DNA of 47,289 nt from positions 1 to 47,289 of the forward strand of contig JAGCVD010000001.1 of NCBI GenBank assembly GCA_017962545.1, given 5' to 3'. Under the pieces are notes generated by a model, which saw nothing but the letters and a program-made list of their open reading frames with translations, did not search any database and was not told where the DNA came from. The DNA is from Bacteroidales bacterium (GTDB lineage: Bacteria; Bacteroidota; Bacteroidia; Bacteroidales; P3). Positions 8,424-17,423 of the stretch are shown here, piece by piece (the first letter of the stretch is position 1; each line of letters begins with the position of its first letter). The translations under genes were made by a program, and so were the position numbers.

Positions 8424-9689
8424 ATGGAAAAGAAACAGAACTACACCATCCCCATCATCGTCATGTTCCTGCTGTTCTTCATGATAGCTTTCGTGACTAA
8501 TTTTGCAGGCTCGATGGGTGTCATTGTGAAGAATCAATTCGGCACCAGCAACGCTATCGCGCAACTGGGCACCTTGGCCAATTTCATTGCCTACGCCTGT
8601 ATGGGCATCCCCGCGGGCATTATTCTGCGGCGCAAGGGTTATAAGTTCACCTCGCTGTTGGCCGTCACCGTAGGCCTCATCGGTGTGGGAGTGCAGTTCC
8701 TCAGCGGCTACGTTGAGAGTTTCGCCGTCTATGTGGCCGGCGCCCTGGTGGCTGGCTTCTCCATGTGCCTGCTCAATATTGTGGTGAACCCCATGCTTAA
8801 CACTTTGGGCGGTGGCGGCAACCGCGGCAACCAGCTCATCCAGTGGGGCGGCACCATCAACAGCACCGGCGGCACGCTGGCGCCCATCCTGCTGGGTTAC
8901 CTCATCGGCGGCGCCGTCGACAAGGCCAGTGTCAGTGACGCTGCTCCCGCCATGATTATCGCCATGGCTATCTTCGCTGTGGCCTTTGTGGTCATCATGC
9001 TCACCCGTATCCCTGAGCCGCATCTGGAGAAAGCGGAAGAAGGAAAACAGAAAACGGAAAAAGGGAAATATTCCCCACTCAGTTTCAGACACTTTGTGCT
9101 GGGCGCCGTGGCCATCTTCTTCTACGTGGGTGTCGAAGTGGGTATCCCTAACACCGCCAATCTCTATATGACCACCTCCACCGACGGCGGCGGTCTCGGC
9201 CTCGGCGCCGACTTGGCAGGCTGGTTCATCGGTGCCTACTGGTTCCTTATGCTCTGCGGCCGTTTCATCGGGGGCTTGCTCGGCGGCAAGGTGTCGTCGA
9301 AAGCCATGCTGAGCACCACGGCCATGATAGCCATCGCCTTCCTGCTGTGCCTGATACTGATTCCTTCCACGGTGACGGTGCACCTGCATGGTGCCGACGT
9401 GCCGTTGAAGATAGCCTTCGCCACCCTCTGTGGCCTCTGCACCTCGGTGATGTGGGGCGCCATCTTCAACCTCTCGGCCGAGGGACTGGGCAAGTACACC
9501 CCCATGGCCAGTGGCATTTTTATGACCCTCGTCTGCGGTGGCGGCATCATGCCCTTCCTCCAGAACCTTATCGCCGATGGCGTGGGCTATGTGGGCAGCT
9601 ACTGGATTGTCGTGGCGGGCTTCGCCTACATCCTCTTCTACGCCCTCGTGGGCTCGAAGAATGTAAATAAGGATATCCCTGTAGAGTAG
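8424..9689 (+). CDS. MFS transporter, FucP/FHS sugar-symporter type
   Basis: The 421-residue protein has about 12 membrane helices. The NPMLNTLGGGGNRGNQLIQW segment (about 130-149) and a first helix with FVTNFAGSMGV resemble the fucose/glucose-galactose:H+ symporter family, but the substrate cannot be told. The central cytoplasmic loop (about 200-215) is lysine/glutamate-rich and encoded by a heptad repeat (9033-9067). It lies 21 bases after the second protease gene with no terminator between, so cotranscription is likely. Confidence 0.75.
   Translation: MEKKQNYTIPIIVMFLLFFMIAFVTNFAGSMGVIVKNQFGTSNAIAQLGTLANFIAYACMGIPAGIILRRKGYKFTSLLAVTVGLIGVGVQFLSGYVESFAVYVAGALVAGFSMCLLNIVVNPMLNTLGGGGNRGNQLIQWGGTINSTGGTLAPILLGYLIGGAVDKASVSDAAPAMIIAMAIFAVAFVVIMLTRIPEPHLEKAEEGKQKTEKGKYSPLSFRHFVLGAVAIFFYVGVEVGIPNTANLYMTTSTDGGGLGLGADLAGWFIGAYWFLMLCGRFIGGLLGGKVSSKAMLSTTAMIAIAFLLCLILIPSTVTVHLHGADVPLKIAFATLCGLCTSVMWGAIFNLSAEGLGKYTPMASGIFMTLVCGGGIMPFLQNLIADGVGYVGSYWIVVAGFAYILFYALVGSKNVNKDIPVE
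9033..9067 (+). repeat. Five heptads in the MFS central loop
   Basis: Consecutive 7-mers GCGGAAG, AAGGAAA, ACAGAAA, ACGGAAA and AAGGGAA, all inside the coding sequence. Because 7 is not a multiple of 3 the array is read in shifting phase, giving mixed Lys, Glu, Gly and Gln. It lies in the loop between the two six-helix halves, a place tolerant of insertions. Confidence 0.45.
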
Positions 9690-9710
9690 TCTACCGTTTC
9701 TCCGACTATT

Positions 9711-9768
9711 CTTTGGCATTTCTTTGGTATTTCTTTGGTTTTTTCCAAAGAAATACCAAAGAAATGCC
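9711..9768. repeat. 11-bp-period repeat forming a perfect 24-bp hairpin
   Basis: CTTTGG recurs at 9711, 9722 and 9733, exactly 11 bases apart, and the inverse CCAAAG at 9745 and 9756. Bases 9715-9738 pair perfectly with 9745-9768 around a loop of six T. It may act as a terminator or 3'-end hairpin for the MFS transcript, though no T run follows. The unit TTCTTTGG recurs at 20753-20798. Confidence 0.8.
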
Positions 9769-9819
9769 TTTAATTAACTAAAAAACAGGTCTTTTTTTCA
9801 CCAATTTGTAAAAAAGTTG

Positions 9820-9827
9820 TATCTTTG
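9820..9827 (+). promoter_or_regulatory. Bacteroidetes -7 box for rpsA
   Basis: TATCTTTG matches the -7 consensus. Transcription would start near 9834, giving an untranslated leader of about 100 bases before rpsA. The -33 region is T-rich without a clear TTTG at the expected spacing. Confidence 0.7.
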
Positions 9828-9835
9828 CATTTCCG

Positions 9836-9935
9836 TATGTGTGGTCCGTATCCTGCCAACGGGTTGCTGCACAGCGTGTTGGAATGTTTAACCGTGCTGG
9901 GCAGGGGCACACAAAAACAATAGTATCCAGTTATA
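9836..9935 (+). promoter_or_regulatory. Structured 5' leader of rpsA
   Basis: The leader can close with GTGTG (9839-9843) on CACAC (9908-9912) and CCTGCC (9852-9857) on GGCAGG (9900-9905), enclosing about 42 bases that can form further short helices such as GGTT with AACC. Ribosomal protein S1 is known to regulate its own message in some bacteria; that this leader does so is my inference. I do not recognise it as a named RNA family. Confidence 0.45.
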
Positions 9936-11699
9936 ATGGACTACAAGAACGTACAACCGCTGGCCGACTTCGATTGGGATGCCGTCGATGAGAAGGCTGG
10001 TAAAATCAAACAACAAGAAACGGGCGCGAATAACGATGCCTATGAGCAGAGTTTCAACGCTTTCACCGAGCAAGAGGTCATCGAGGGCGTCGTTGTCGCT
10101 GTCACGGACCGCGAGGTGGTCGTCAATGTGGGTGCCAAGAGCGACGGTGTCATTCCCGTCAGTGAGGTGCGCTACAATCCCGACCTGAAAGCCGGCGACA
10201 AGATTGAGGTCTATGTCGAGAGCCAGGAGGACGCCAACGGCCAGCTGATGCTCAGCCACAAGAAAGCCCGTATCCTGAAGTCGTGGGAGCGTGTCAACCA
10301 GGCCTACGACAACCAGGAGATCATCACCGGCTACGTCAAGAGCCGCACCAAGGGTGGTCTTATTGTCACGGTGTTCGAGAACATCGAGGCCTTCCTGCCC
10401 GGCAGCCAGATTGACGTGAAGCCTATCCGTGACTACGACGTCTTCGTCGACAAGACCATGGAGTTCAAGGTGGTGAAAATCAATCACGAATACAAGAATG
10501 TCGTCGTCAGCCACAAGGCGCTCATCGAGGACGAAATTGAGGCTCAGAAGGCCGAGATTATCAGCCACCTCGAGAAGGGCCAGGTGCTCGAGGGTGTGGT
10601 GAAGAACATCACCAGCTACGGTGTCTTCGTCGACCTTGGCGGTGTGGACGGTCTGATCCACATCACCGACCTCAGCTGGGGCCGCATCAGCCACCCCAAC
10701 GAGGTTGTCCAACTCGACCAGAAGATCAACGTCGTTATCCTCGACTTCGACGAGACCAAGCGTCGTATCGCCTTGGGTCTGAAGCAGCTCACTCCTCATC
10801 CGTGGGACGCCCTCGATGCCAACCTCAAAGAGGGTGACCACGTGAAGGGTAAAGTCGTCGTCATTGCCGACTACGGTGCCTTCGTCGAGGTTATGCCCGG
10901 CGTGGAAGGCCTGATTCATGTCAGCGAGATGAGCTGGAGCCAGCACCTGCGCAGCGCTCAGGACTTCCTGAAGGTCGGCGACGAGGTGGAGGCCGTCATC
11001 CTGACCCTCGACCGCGAGAACCGCAAGATGAGCCTTGGCATCCGTCAGCTCATGCCGGATCCCTGGCTGGCCATCGCCGAGAAGTATCCTGTCGGCAGCA
11101 AGCACACCGCCACGGTGCGCAACTTCACCAACTTCGGCATCTTTGTCGAGCTGGAGGAGGGCGTCGACGGTCTGATTCACATCAGCGACCTCAGCTGGAG
11201 CAAGAAAATCAAACACCCCGCCGAGTTCACCAAGATTGGTGAGAAGATTGACGTTGTCGTGCTCGAAGTCGATGCCGAGAACCGTCGTCTCAGCCTCGGC
11301 CACAAGCAGCTCGAGGACAATCCGTGGGATGTCTACGAGAGCCTCTTCACTGTGGGCAGCGTGCATCAGGGCAAGATTGTCAACATGAACGACAAGGGCG
11401 CCACCGTCATCCTGCCTTACGACGTCGAAGCTTTCGCTCCCATGCGTCACCTCGACAAGGCCGACAAGGGCAAAGCCCGTCAGGGTGAGACCCTCGACTT
11501 CAAGGTCATCGAGTTCAACAAGGATTCCAAGAAGATTATCGTCAGCCACACGCGCACCTTCCAGGAGGGTAGCGACAATGCCCGCCCCGAGAGCGAGAGC
11601 CGCAAGACCCAGAAGACCGTGAAGCAGATCAACGAGAATCTCGAGAAGACCACCCTTGGCGACCTCGACATCTTCCAGAAACTGAAAGAGGATAAATAA
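9936..11699 (+). CDS. rpsA: 30S ribosomal protein S1
   Basis: The 587-residue protein delivers mRNA to the 30S subunit. Six S1 (OB-fold) domains can be counted, beginning near residues 47, 125, 210, 296, 384 and 470; repeats 3-5 have the strongest signature (YGVFVDLGGVDGLIHITDLS, YGAFVEVMPGVEGLIHVSEM, FGIFVELEEGVDGLIHISDL). Repeats 1, 2 and 6 are more divergent, as expected for ribosome-binding and terminal domains. The gene has its own promoter, a roughly 100-base leader and a strong terminator, so it is monocistronic. Confidence 0.97.
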   Translation: MDYKNVQPLADFDWDAVDEKAGKIKQQETGANNDAYEQSFNAFTEQEVIEGVVVAVTDREVVVNVGAKSDGVIPVSEVRYNPDLKAGDKIEVYVESQEDANGQLMLSHKKARILKSWERVNQAYDNQEIITGYVKSRTKGGLIVTVFENIEAFLPGSQIDVKPIRDYDVFVDKTMEFKVVKINHEYKNVVVSHKALIEDEIEAQKAEIISHLEKGQVLEGVVKNITSYGVFVDLGGVDGLIHITDLSWGRISHPNEVVQLDQKINVVILDFDETKRRIALGLKQLTPHPWDALDANLKEGDHVKGKVVVIADYGAFVEVMPGVEGLIHVSEMSWSQHLRSAQDFLKVGDEVEAVILTLDRENRKMSLGIRQLMPDPWLAIAEKYPVGSKHTATVRNFTNFGIFVELEEGVDGLIHISDLSWSKKIKHPAEFTKIGEKIDVVVLEVDAENRRLSLGHKQLEDNPWDVYESLFTVGSVHQGKIVNMNDKGATVILPYDVEAFAPMRHLDKADKGKARQGETLDFKVIEFNKDSKKIIVSHTRTFQEGSDNARPESESRKTQKTVKQINENLEKTTLGDLDIFQKLKEDK

Positions 11700-11724
11700 A
11701 ACCTCCTCTGTTTAGGAAATCTGC

Positions 11725-11758
11725 AAGTGCGTATCCTGCTGGGTGCGCACTTTTTTTT
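11725..11758 (+). terminator. Intrinsic terminator of rpsA
   Basis: A stem of about 12 bp with two G-T pairs (11725-11736 with 11741-11752) closes a 4-base loop TGCT, followed by a run of T. Confidence 0.92.
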
Positions 11759-11821
11759 GTTTTTTTTGACAACAAAAAGACGCTCACTTGTGTCTATAAT
11801 GTAGAAATTAGATAGAAAAAG

Positions 11822-11852
11822 TTGCAATTGTTGATGGAAATTGCTATTTTTG
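11822..11852 (+). promoter_or_regulatory. Promoter of the gliding-type secreted protein gene
   Basis: TTG at 11822-11824, a 20-base spacer and TATTTTTG at 11845-11852 fit the Bacteroidetes consensus. The leader would be about 60 bases. Confidence 0.65.
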
Positions 11853-11920
11853 CTGTTTGGATAATATGTGTGATTGTGTGTAGGAATTTGATATATAGTG
11901 AAATATAAATGAATAGAGAT

Positions 11921-14900
11921 ATGAAAAGAAGTCATTTTTCCCGTCAGGCGGCCCTGATGGCGCTTGCGATGACCTTGGGTTGCGGCACGGTGAACGCGCA
12001 GAACCCGAACTGCCCCGGCTGGAACAACCCCACCAGTTTCGTGACAGGTAGCACCCTGGCTTCCTATCAAGGCAAGATGGGTATCAAGCAGAACCAGTCG
12101 CCGGATGTGCATTCCGGTCAGACAACCGTTACCTGGGACAACGACTTTATCCCAGCCAATCAGATGGCGACGAGTGAAAATACCCAGGTGGGTGGTGACC
12201 AGGCCCAGTTCCCTTCCGACTATCCTACGAACAGGAACTTTGCCATTTATACCACTGCTACCCGCTATGGTACCGGTCAGGCAAACCGCGACCCTAACAC
12301 GAACTACAATCTGCCCTATGTGCCGAACCATCTCGACCCCAATATTACGAAGAGTATCCGTGTGGGTACGGGTCGTGGTCGTTCTAGCGGTGGCCACAAT
12401 TCCACAGCCCTCTACTACACCATGTGGGTGAATGCCGAAAACGCTTTGATGTATCTCTATTTCGCTAGCGTTCTCGAACCGGGAGGACATGGTACCTCGG
12501 GCGACCCTCTTTTTATGATTCGTGTGATGAGGCAGAACAGCGCTGGCCAGTGGGTGCAGGCAAGTCCCACGCGACAGAACCCTCCCGCCACAGGTAACAA
12601 CCAGTGTGACACGATGGCCTACTTTATCTCCAGCACGCACTCGAGCCAATCGGGCGGCACTGTAACGAACGGTGTGAATGGCTGGCATATCATAGGATCC
12701 AACACCAGCGGTCTTTATTATAAAGACTGGGAGAAAGTGTTGTTGGATTTGACGCCTATGCTGTATGCCCCGGTGCGCATCGAGGTGATGGTCACTGGCT
12801 GCAGTCAGGTGCAGCACTATTCCTACGGCTATATCGCAGGTGACTGCCAGCCGATGAAGATTACCAGCAGTGGCTGTCCCGCCGGTACCGAAACCAATGT
12901 GACGGTGCTCTCTGCCCCCAGTGGTCTGCGCAACTATGTGTGGTATCGGTCGGAATATGGCACGGTGCTCGGCGGCAACCCCTCTGCCACCATGATATTG
13001 CCGGATAGCGACCCCGAGTCGTCGGCTTATTACACTTTCCATCGTTTGACACCCCTGGTGGGTACCGAGGCTGATTCGGCCAACTTTTACCGCGTGACGG
13101 CCGAAGACTTCCGTATTCCTTACCGCAGCAACTCGGCACATGTACAGAACATTCCGAGCACTCCCGACCCCGATGGCGGCGACTCGCTGGGCAACAAGCA
13201 GGTCTTCCGTTGCGAAGTGACCTCGGCCATCAACCCGGCCATTGAGTATATATCCAATATCTACACCGAGGTGCAGAACATCAAGCCGACAATGGATGTT
13301 GACACATTGTCGATTTGTGGCGGTGACGTACAGGTGCGTAACCGTAGTTATGTCACCGGTAGTGAGACGATAGTTAATCTCGACAGCACAATTTGGTACT
13401 TCTATAACAATGCTGATTGCAATGGTGCTGCGATTCATGTCGATACCGGTGAGATTTCGAAGTATGTCTTCGAGGGTGAGGGTCTGCGCGGTGTCAAGGT
13501 GATAACCAATATCCATGAGGACGATCCCACCATTGCCAATCCACCCGAACATAATGCCTGTTATTCGGAAGGCCGGTATGTCATACGTCTGCGTCCCAAC
13601 CCTGTGGCAGTCCTGAATATCACCACAGATCATGGCGGTACTATTATCTGTGAGGGTGAGGATGCTACGTTGTACGACAACACGGCAGGGTCGACCTATC
13701 GTGAGTGGCATTTCCGCGCGGAGGACGACGACAGCACGATGATTCTGAGAGACACGGTGCGCTCTGAAGGTACTGGGTCGCCGAGCAACAGCTACCAAAA
13801 GGTATTTACTCACCGTGACGAGCCCATAGAGATGATTGTGCGCAACGGATACTTCTATCTTGACCCTCTGGACCAGAGCCATACAATATGGTGCGAAGAT
13901 ACAACCACGGGTTCCGTCAGTGTCTTCAAGAATCCCAAACTACATGTCGAGGGCGACTCCATCGTCTGCAAGGGCGACAGCACGCTAATGGTGGTGAGCT
14001 TGGAGGATACCACCATCGGCCAGTGTACTTTCCAGTGGTCTTATAATTACGGTCAGATTACGGGTGGTCTTCCCAGTGGCGACACGTTGGCCGTTCCGCC
14101 CGTCAACGATACCACCACCTACTATGTCCGTGTGAAAAGCCAGCAAGGATGCATAGGTTGGAGCAGTGCCCGCGCTTTCCTTGTCACCCCCAAACTGACG
14201 ATGATTCCGGCCGACGGTAAGATATGTCCGGGTCAGCCTGTGACATTGATTGGCTCGAAGGCCCACCACTTCACGTGGAGCGCCTCGCCCGCCGACTCTA
14301 CGCTGGTGGACAGCCTGTCTCAGGTTGTCGTCTATCCCCAGACCAACACGACCTACACCATGGTGGGCCACGGCAGCAACAACTGTGATGCTTCGCCACT
14401 GACGACCAGTGTGATGGTGTATCCTTATCCAGTGCCGACCATCGAGGCCGACCCTTACATAGTCGACTCGCAGAACCCCACGGTGACGTTGCGCGACGTG
14501 TCGCCTTACAGTGTTGCGTCTCTCTGGACCTTTGACGGTGGTGAGGAGGTGATGGGCCGCGAGGTAACGCACACCTTCGAGGAGGCTTCGGGTGTCAATG
14601 AGGTGAGATTCAATCTCCATAACGTCAATGAACTAGGCTGCGATACAAACCAAGAATTTACGATACCGGTGATTCTCTATACGGCGTGGTTCCCCAACAT
14701 CTTCACCCCAGGTTCCAGCGATGAGAACGCCCACTTCAAACTCTACACTGTCAATATTGATCCTGCCTACGAGATATTCCATATCTATATCTACAACCGC
14801 TTTGGTCAGTTGGTGTATGAGTCGGGTGACCCGCAGTTCGAGTGGGACGGTACCATGGCCGACGGCACCAACTGTCCGCAAGGCACCTACACCTACATCT

Positions 14901-14968
14901 GCCGTTACCGTAAGCCCGGCGCCTATACGGTTGCCAGCATCAACGGTAGCATCACGCTCGTCAGATAA
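11921..14968 (+). CDS. Large secreted protein with gliding-motility (T9SS type B) C-terminal domain
   Basis: About 1015 residues. The signal peptide begins MKRSHFSRQ and ends GTVNAQ. A long N-terminal beta-rich region of unknown function is followed by Ig/PKD-like modules (for example the LWTFDGGEEVMG...HTFEEASG segment) and a C-terminal domain with PNIFTPGSSDENAHF, YNRFGQLVYES and CPQGTYTY, the signature of the gliding-motility-associated type B sorting domain. I prefer the ATG at 11921 over 11909 because it gives a basic signal-peptide start and shares the AATAGAGAT-ATG context with sufC. Probably a surface adhesin-like protein; binding target unknown. Confidence 0.85.
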   Translation: MKRSHFSRQAALMALAMTLGCGTVNAQNPNCPGWNNPTSFVTGSTLASYQGKMGIKQNQSPDVHSGQTTVTWDNDFIPANQMATSENTQVGGDQAQFPSDYPTNRNFAIYTTATRYGTGQANRDPNTNYNLPYVPNHLDPNITKSIRVGTGRGRSSGGHNSTALYYTMWVNAENALMYLYFASVLEPGGHGTSGDPLFMIRVMRQNSAGQWVQASPTRQNPPATGNNQCDTMAYFISSTHSSQSGGTVTNGVNGWHIIGSNTSGLYYKDWEKVLLDLTPMLYAPVRIEVMVTGCSQVQHYSYGYIAGDCQPMKITSSGCPAGTETNVTVLSAPSGLRNYVWYRSEYGTVLGGNPSATMILPDSDPESSAYYTFHRLTPLVGTEADSANFYRVTAEDFRIPYRSNSAHVQNIPSTPDPDGGDSLGNKQVFRCEVTSAINPAIEYISNIYTEVQNIKPTMDVDTLSICGGDVQVRNRSYVTGSETIVNLDSTIWYFYNNADCNGAAIHVDTGEISKYVFEGEGLRGVKVITNIHEDDPTIANPPEHNACYSEGRYVIRLRPNPVAVLNITTDHGGTIICEGEDATLYDNTAGSTYREWHFRAEDDDSTMILRDTVRSEGTGSPSNSYQKVFTHRDEPIEMIVRNGYFYLDPLDQSHTIWCEDTTTGSVSVFKNPKLHVEGDSIVCKGDSTLMVVSLEDTTIGQCTFQWSYNYGQITGGLPSGDTLAVPPVNDTTTYYVRVKSQQGCIGWSSARAFLVTPKLTMIPADGKICPGQPVTLIGSKAHHFTWSASPADSTLVDSLSQVVVYPQTNTTYTMVGHGSNNCDASPLTTSVMVYPYPVPTIEADPYIVDSQNPTVTLRDVSPYSVASLWTFDGGEEVMGREVTHTFEEASGVNEVRFNLHNVNELGCDTNQEFTIPVILYTAWFPNIFTPGSSDENAHFKLYTVNIDPAYEIFHIYIYNRFGQLVYESGDPQFEWDGTMADGTNCPQGTYTYICRYRKPGAYTVASINGSITLVR

Positions 14969-14977
14969 AGCCTCTCC

Positions 14978-16867
14978 ATGGCCGACGCCCGCACGCTCCT
15001 TAAGCGCTATTGGGGGTACGATACGTTCCGCCCCCTGCAGGAGGAGATAGTGGATGCCGTGGCGCAGGGACACGATACGCTCGCCCTGCTGCCTACTGGC
15101 GGTGGCAAAAGTCTCTGCTACCAGATGCCCGCCCTTATGAGGGAGGGCATCTGTCTTGTGGTGTCACCCTTGGTGGCGTTGATGAAGGACCAGGTACAGC
15201 ATCTCAATGACCGCAAACTGAAGGCGGCTTGCATTGTGGCTGGCATGCGGTCGGACGAGGTGACAGCGACCCTCTACAACGCCATGGCCGGCGAGTTAAA
15301 GTTCCTCTATGTGTCGCCCGAGCGACTGCGCCAGCGGCGTTTTATAGAACATCTTCGGAGAATGAAGGTGGGCCTTATCGCCGTCGATGAAGCGCACTGT
15401 GTCTCACAGTGGGGCTATGACTTTCGGCCGCCTTACCTGCAGATTGCGGAAGTGCGAGCCTACTTTCCCCAGACTCCTCTCATCGCCCTCACGGCCACTG
15501 CCACGGAGGAGGTGCAGGAGGATATACGGAAGCATTTGCTGATGCGCGACTGCCGTACCTTCAAGGGCAGCTTCTATCGTCCTAACCTCTCCTATACGGT
15601 GCTGCGCGAAGATAACCCGACGGCCTGCATGCTACGCACTATCCACCGTCTCGGCGGCAGCGGCATCGTCTATGTGCGTAGCCGGCGACTGACGCAGACG
15701 GTGGCGTATCAGCTGGCTGCTGACGGCATTACGGCGACATTCTACCATGCCGGTCTTTCCGCTACCGAGCGCGACGCGCGGCAGGATATGTGGATGCGTG
15801 GCGAGTGCCGTGTGATGGTGGCTACCAACGCCTTCGGCATGGGTATCGACAAGGCCGATGTGCGTTATGTCATCCACATCGACATGCCCGACTCGCTGGA
15901 GGCTTATTTCCAAGAGGCCGGCCGTGCCGGCCGCGACGGCGAGGCCGCCAGTGCCGTGCTGATAGCCAACCCTGCCGCTGTCGACAAGCTGGAACACGGA
16001 TTCGATACCGATTTCCCGACGTTGAAATACATCCGCAACACCTATAAGGCCCTCTGCAACTACTACCGTCTGCCGATGGGCAGCGGCGCCGACACGCAGC
16101 ACGACTTCGACCTGGAGGACCTCTGTACTACTTACAACTTCCAGGTGCGCGAGTTCTACAGCGCTTGCCGCTTCTTGGAGCGCGAGGGACTGATTAGTCT
16201 GCCTGACCGAGAGGAGGCTTACTCGTCGCTCTATATCCCTCTCTCCCGCAACGAACTCTACCGTTTTCAAGTGGACCACATGGCCATGGGTAACCTGCTG
16301 CAGGCGGTGCTGCGTCTGTACCCTGGACTGTTCAACGAGCCTACGCCCATAGATGAGGGCAAGATTGCATCGCGCTGCATGATGGATGCCACCGAGGTGG
16401 CTGTCATGCTGACACAGATGCACGCGATGAATGTGGTGGAATACAAGCCGCGTCCAGTCAAACCTCAGATAATCTTCCTCTCGGCACGCATTGACGAGCG
16501 AGAGATACTGCTGGACGATGCCCATTATGCTCATCTGAAGACGGCGGCGCGGCGGCGTCTCGACGCTATGCGGCGCTATGTCGAGACTGACACGGTGTGC
16601 CGTAGCCGTCAGCTGCTGGCTTATTTTGGCGAAGAGGGAGCGGACTGTGGCGTATGTGACGTGTGTCTCGGTAGACGCCATGACAGCTTGGCTACCGAGC
16701 AGGATGTCCTCGACGCCCTCGGCGGAGGTGTGAAGATGCGTATCAACGATTTGGTGGAGTGTCTGGAGAGGAAGGGGTGCCAAAAGATAAACCCCGTGGT
16801 GCGCCAGATGCTCGACGAGGGCACCGTTGTACTCGACGATGACCTCTATCTGGCCCTTAGCAAGTGA
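14978..16867 (+). CDS. recQ: RecQ family ATP-dependent DNA helicase
   Basis: The 629-residue superfamily 2 3'-5' helicase acts in recombination and fork repair. Walker A is PTGGGKSL (39-46), the DEAH box is at 137-140, and the QEAGRAGRDG motif VI is clear. A zinc module follows with Cys541, Cys557, Cys560 and Cys563. The last ~60 residues resemble a winged-helix end, and no obvious HRDC domain is seen. It starts 9 bases after the preceding gene and its 3' end overlaps the convergent maf gene by 11 bases. Confidence 0.93.
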   Translation: MADARTLLKRYWGYDTFRPLQEEIVDAVAQGHDTLALLPTGGGKSLCYQMPALMREGICLVVSPLVALMKDQVQHLNDRKLKAACIVAGMRSDEVTATLYNAMAGELKFLYVSPERLRQRRFIEHLRRMKVGLIAVDEAHCVSQWGYDFRPPYLQIAEVRAYFPQTPLIALTATATEEVQEDIRKHLLMRDCRTFKGSFYRPNLSYTVLREDNPTACMLRTIHRLGGSGIVYVRSRRLTQTVAYQLAADGITATFYHAGLSATERDARQDMWMRGECRVMVATNAFGMGIDKADVRYVIHIDMPDSLEAYFQEAGRAGRDGEAASAVLIANPAAVDKLEHGFDTDFPTLKYIRNTYKALCNYYRLPMGSGADTQHDFDLEDLCTTYNFQVREFYSACRFLEREGLISLPDREEAYSSLYIPLSRNELYRFQVDHMAMGNLLQAVLRLYPGLFNEPTPIDEGKIASRCMMDATEVAVMLTQMHAMNVVEYKPRPVKPQIIFLSARIDEREILLDDAHYAHLKTAARRRLDAMRRYVETDTVCRSRQLLAYFGEEGADCGVCDVCLGRRHDSLATEQDVLDALGGGVKMRINDLVECLERKGCQKINPVVRQMLDEGTVVLDDDLYLALSK

Positions 16868-17423
16868 TTTCTTTCAAGGTAGCATAGAGCCGTGCCACCG
16901 GCAGGCCCATGACGTTGTAGTAGCAGCCCTCGATGCGGCTGACGCCCACCATGCCTATCCATTCCTGTATGCCATAGGCGCCGGCTTTGTCGTAGGGTCG
17001 GTAGTGGTCCACATAGTAGTCTATCTCGCTGTCGGTCAGCGTGGCGAAATGCACAGTGGTGCACTCTATAAATGACTGCTCGCGCTGTGTCGTCCGCAGA
17101 CATACGCCAGTGTAGACCTCATGGCTGCGACCGCTGAGGCTGCGGAGCATGGCGATGGCTTCGTCGCGTGAGACGGGCTTGCCGAGTACACGGCCGTCGA
17201 GCACCACTACGGTGTCGGCTGTCACCAACACCTGGTCGTCAGCCAGTTGGCCGATAGGGTAGGCTGCCGCCTTGCGGCATGCCAGATGTTTGGCCACCTC
17301 GTGGGCGGCCACAGGCGTGTCGAGATGCTCGTCCACGTCGACACTGACAATCTCAATAGGGAAGCCCAATTCGGCGAGCAGCTGCCGCCGGCGGGGCGAT
17401 TTGGAAGCCAGCAGCAGTCTCAT
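16857..17423 (-). CDS. maf: Maf-type nucleoside triphosphate pyrophosphatase
   Basis: The 188-residue protein starts MRLLLASKSPRRRQLLAEL, the family hallmark S-x-S-P-R-R-x-x-L. Maf proteins hydrolyse dTTP, UTP or modified nucleotides to monophosphates and are linked to septum control. TADTVV (about 67-72) supplies the catalytic acidic residue. A longer open frame exists upstream, but the ATG at 17423 overlaps the stop of the MORN gene (ATGA) and begins exactly at the conserved motif, so it is the start. The 3' end overlaps recQ on the other strand. Confidence 0.93.
   Translation of the reverse strand: MRLLLASKSPRRRQLLAELGFPIEIVSVDVDEHLDTPVAAHEVAKHLACRKAAAYPIGQLADDQVLVTADTVVVLDGRVLGKPVSRDEAIAMLRSLSGRSHEVYTGVCLRTTQREQSFIECTTVHFATLTDSEIDYYVDHYRPYDKAGAYGIQEWIGMVGVSRIEGCYYNVMGLPVARLYATLKEITC

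Noticed and set aside
7428-9719. 763-codon open frame on the minus strand
   Set aside because: It lies opposite the second C10 protease and the MFS gene, both with clear family motifs. The His/Gly/Asp-rich translation is typical of the antisense of GC-rich coding DNA.
9711-9768. CRISPR-like repeat
   Set aside because: Units are 8-9 bases with 2-3-base spacers and opposed orientation; no spacer-length gaps and no cas genes.
9888-11549. 553-codon minus-strand frame with repeated Asp/Leu/Val
   Set aside because: Its apparent repeats mirror the six S1 domains of rpsA on the other strand.
11480-13882. 800-codon open frame on the minus strand
   Set aside because: Antisense to rpsA and the gliding-type protein gene; crosses a strong terminator and a promoter, and has no family features.
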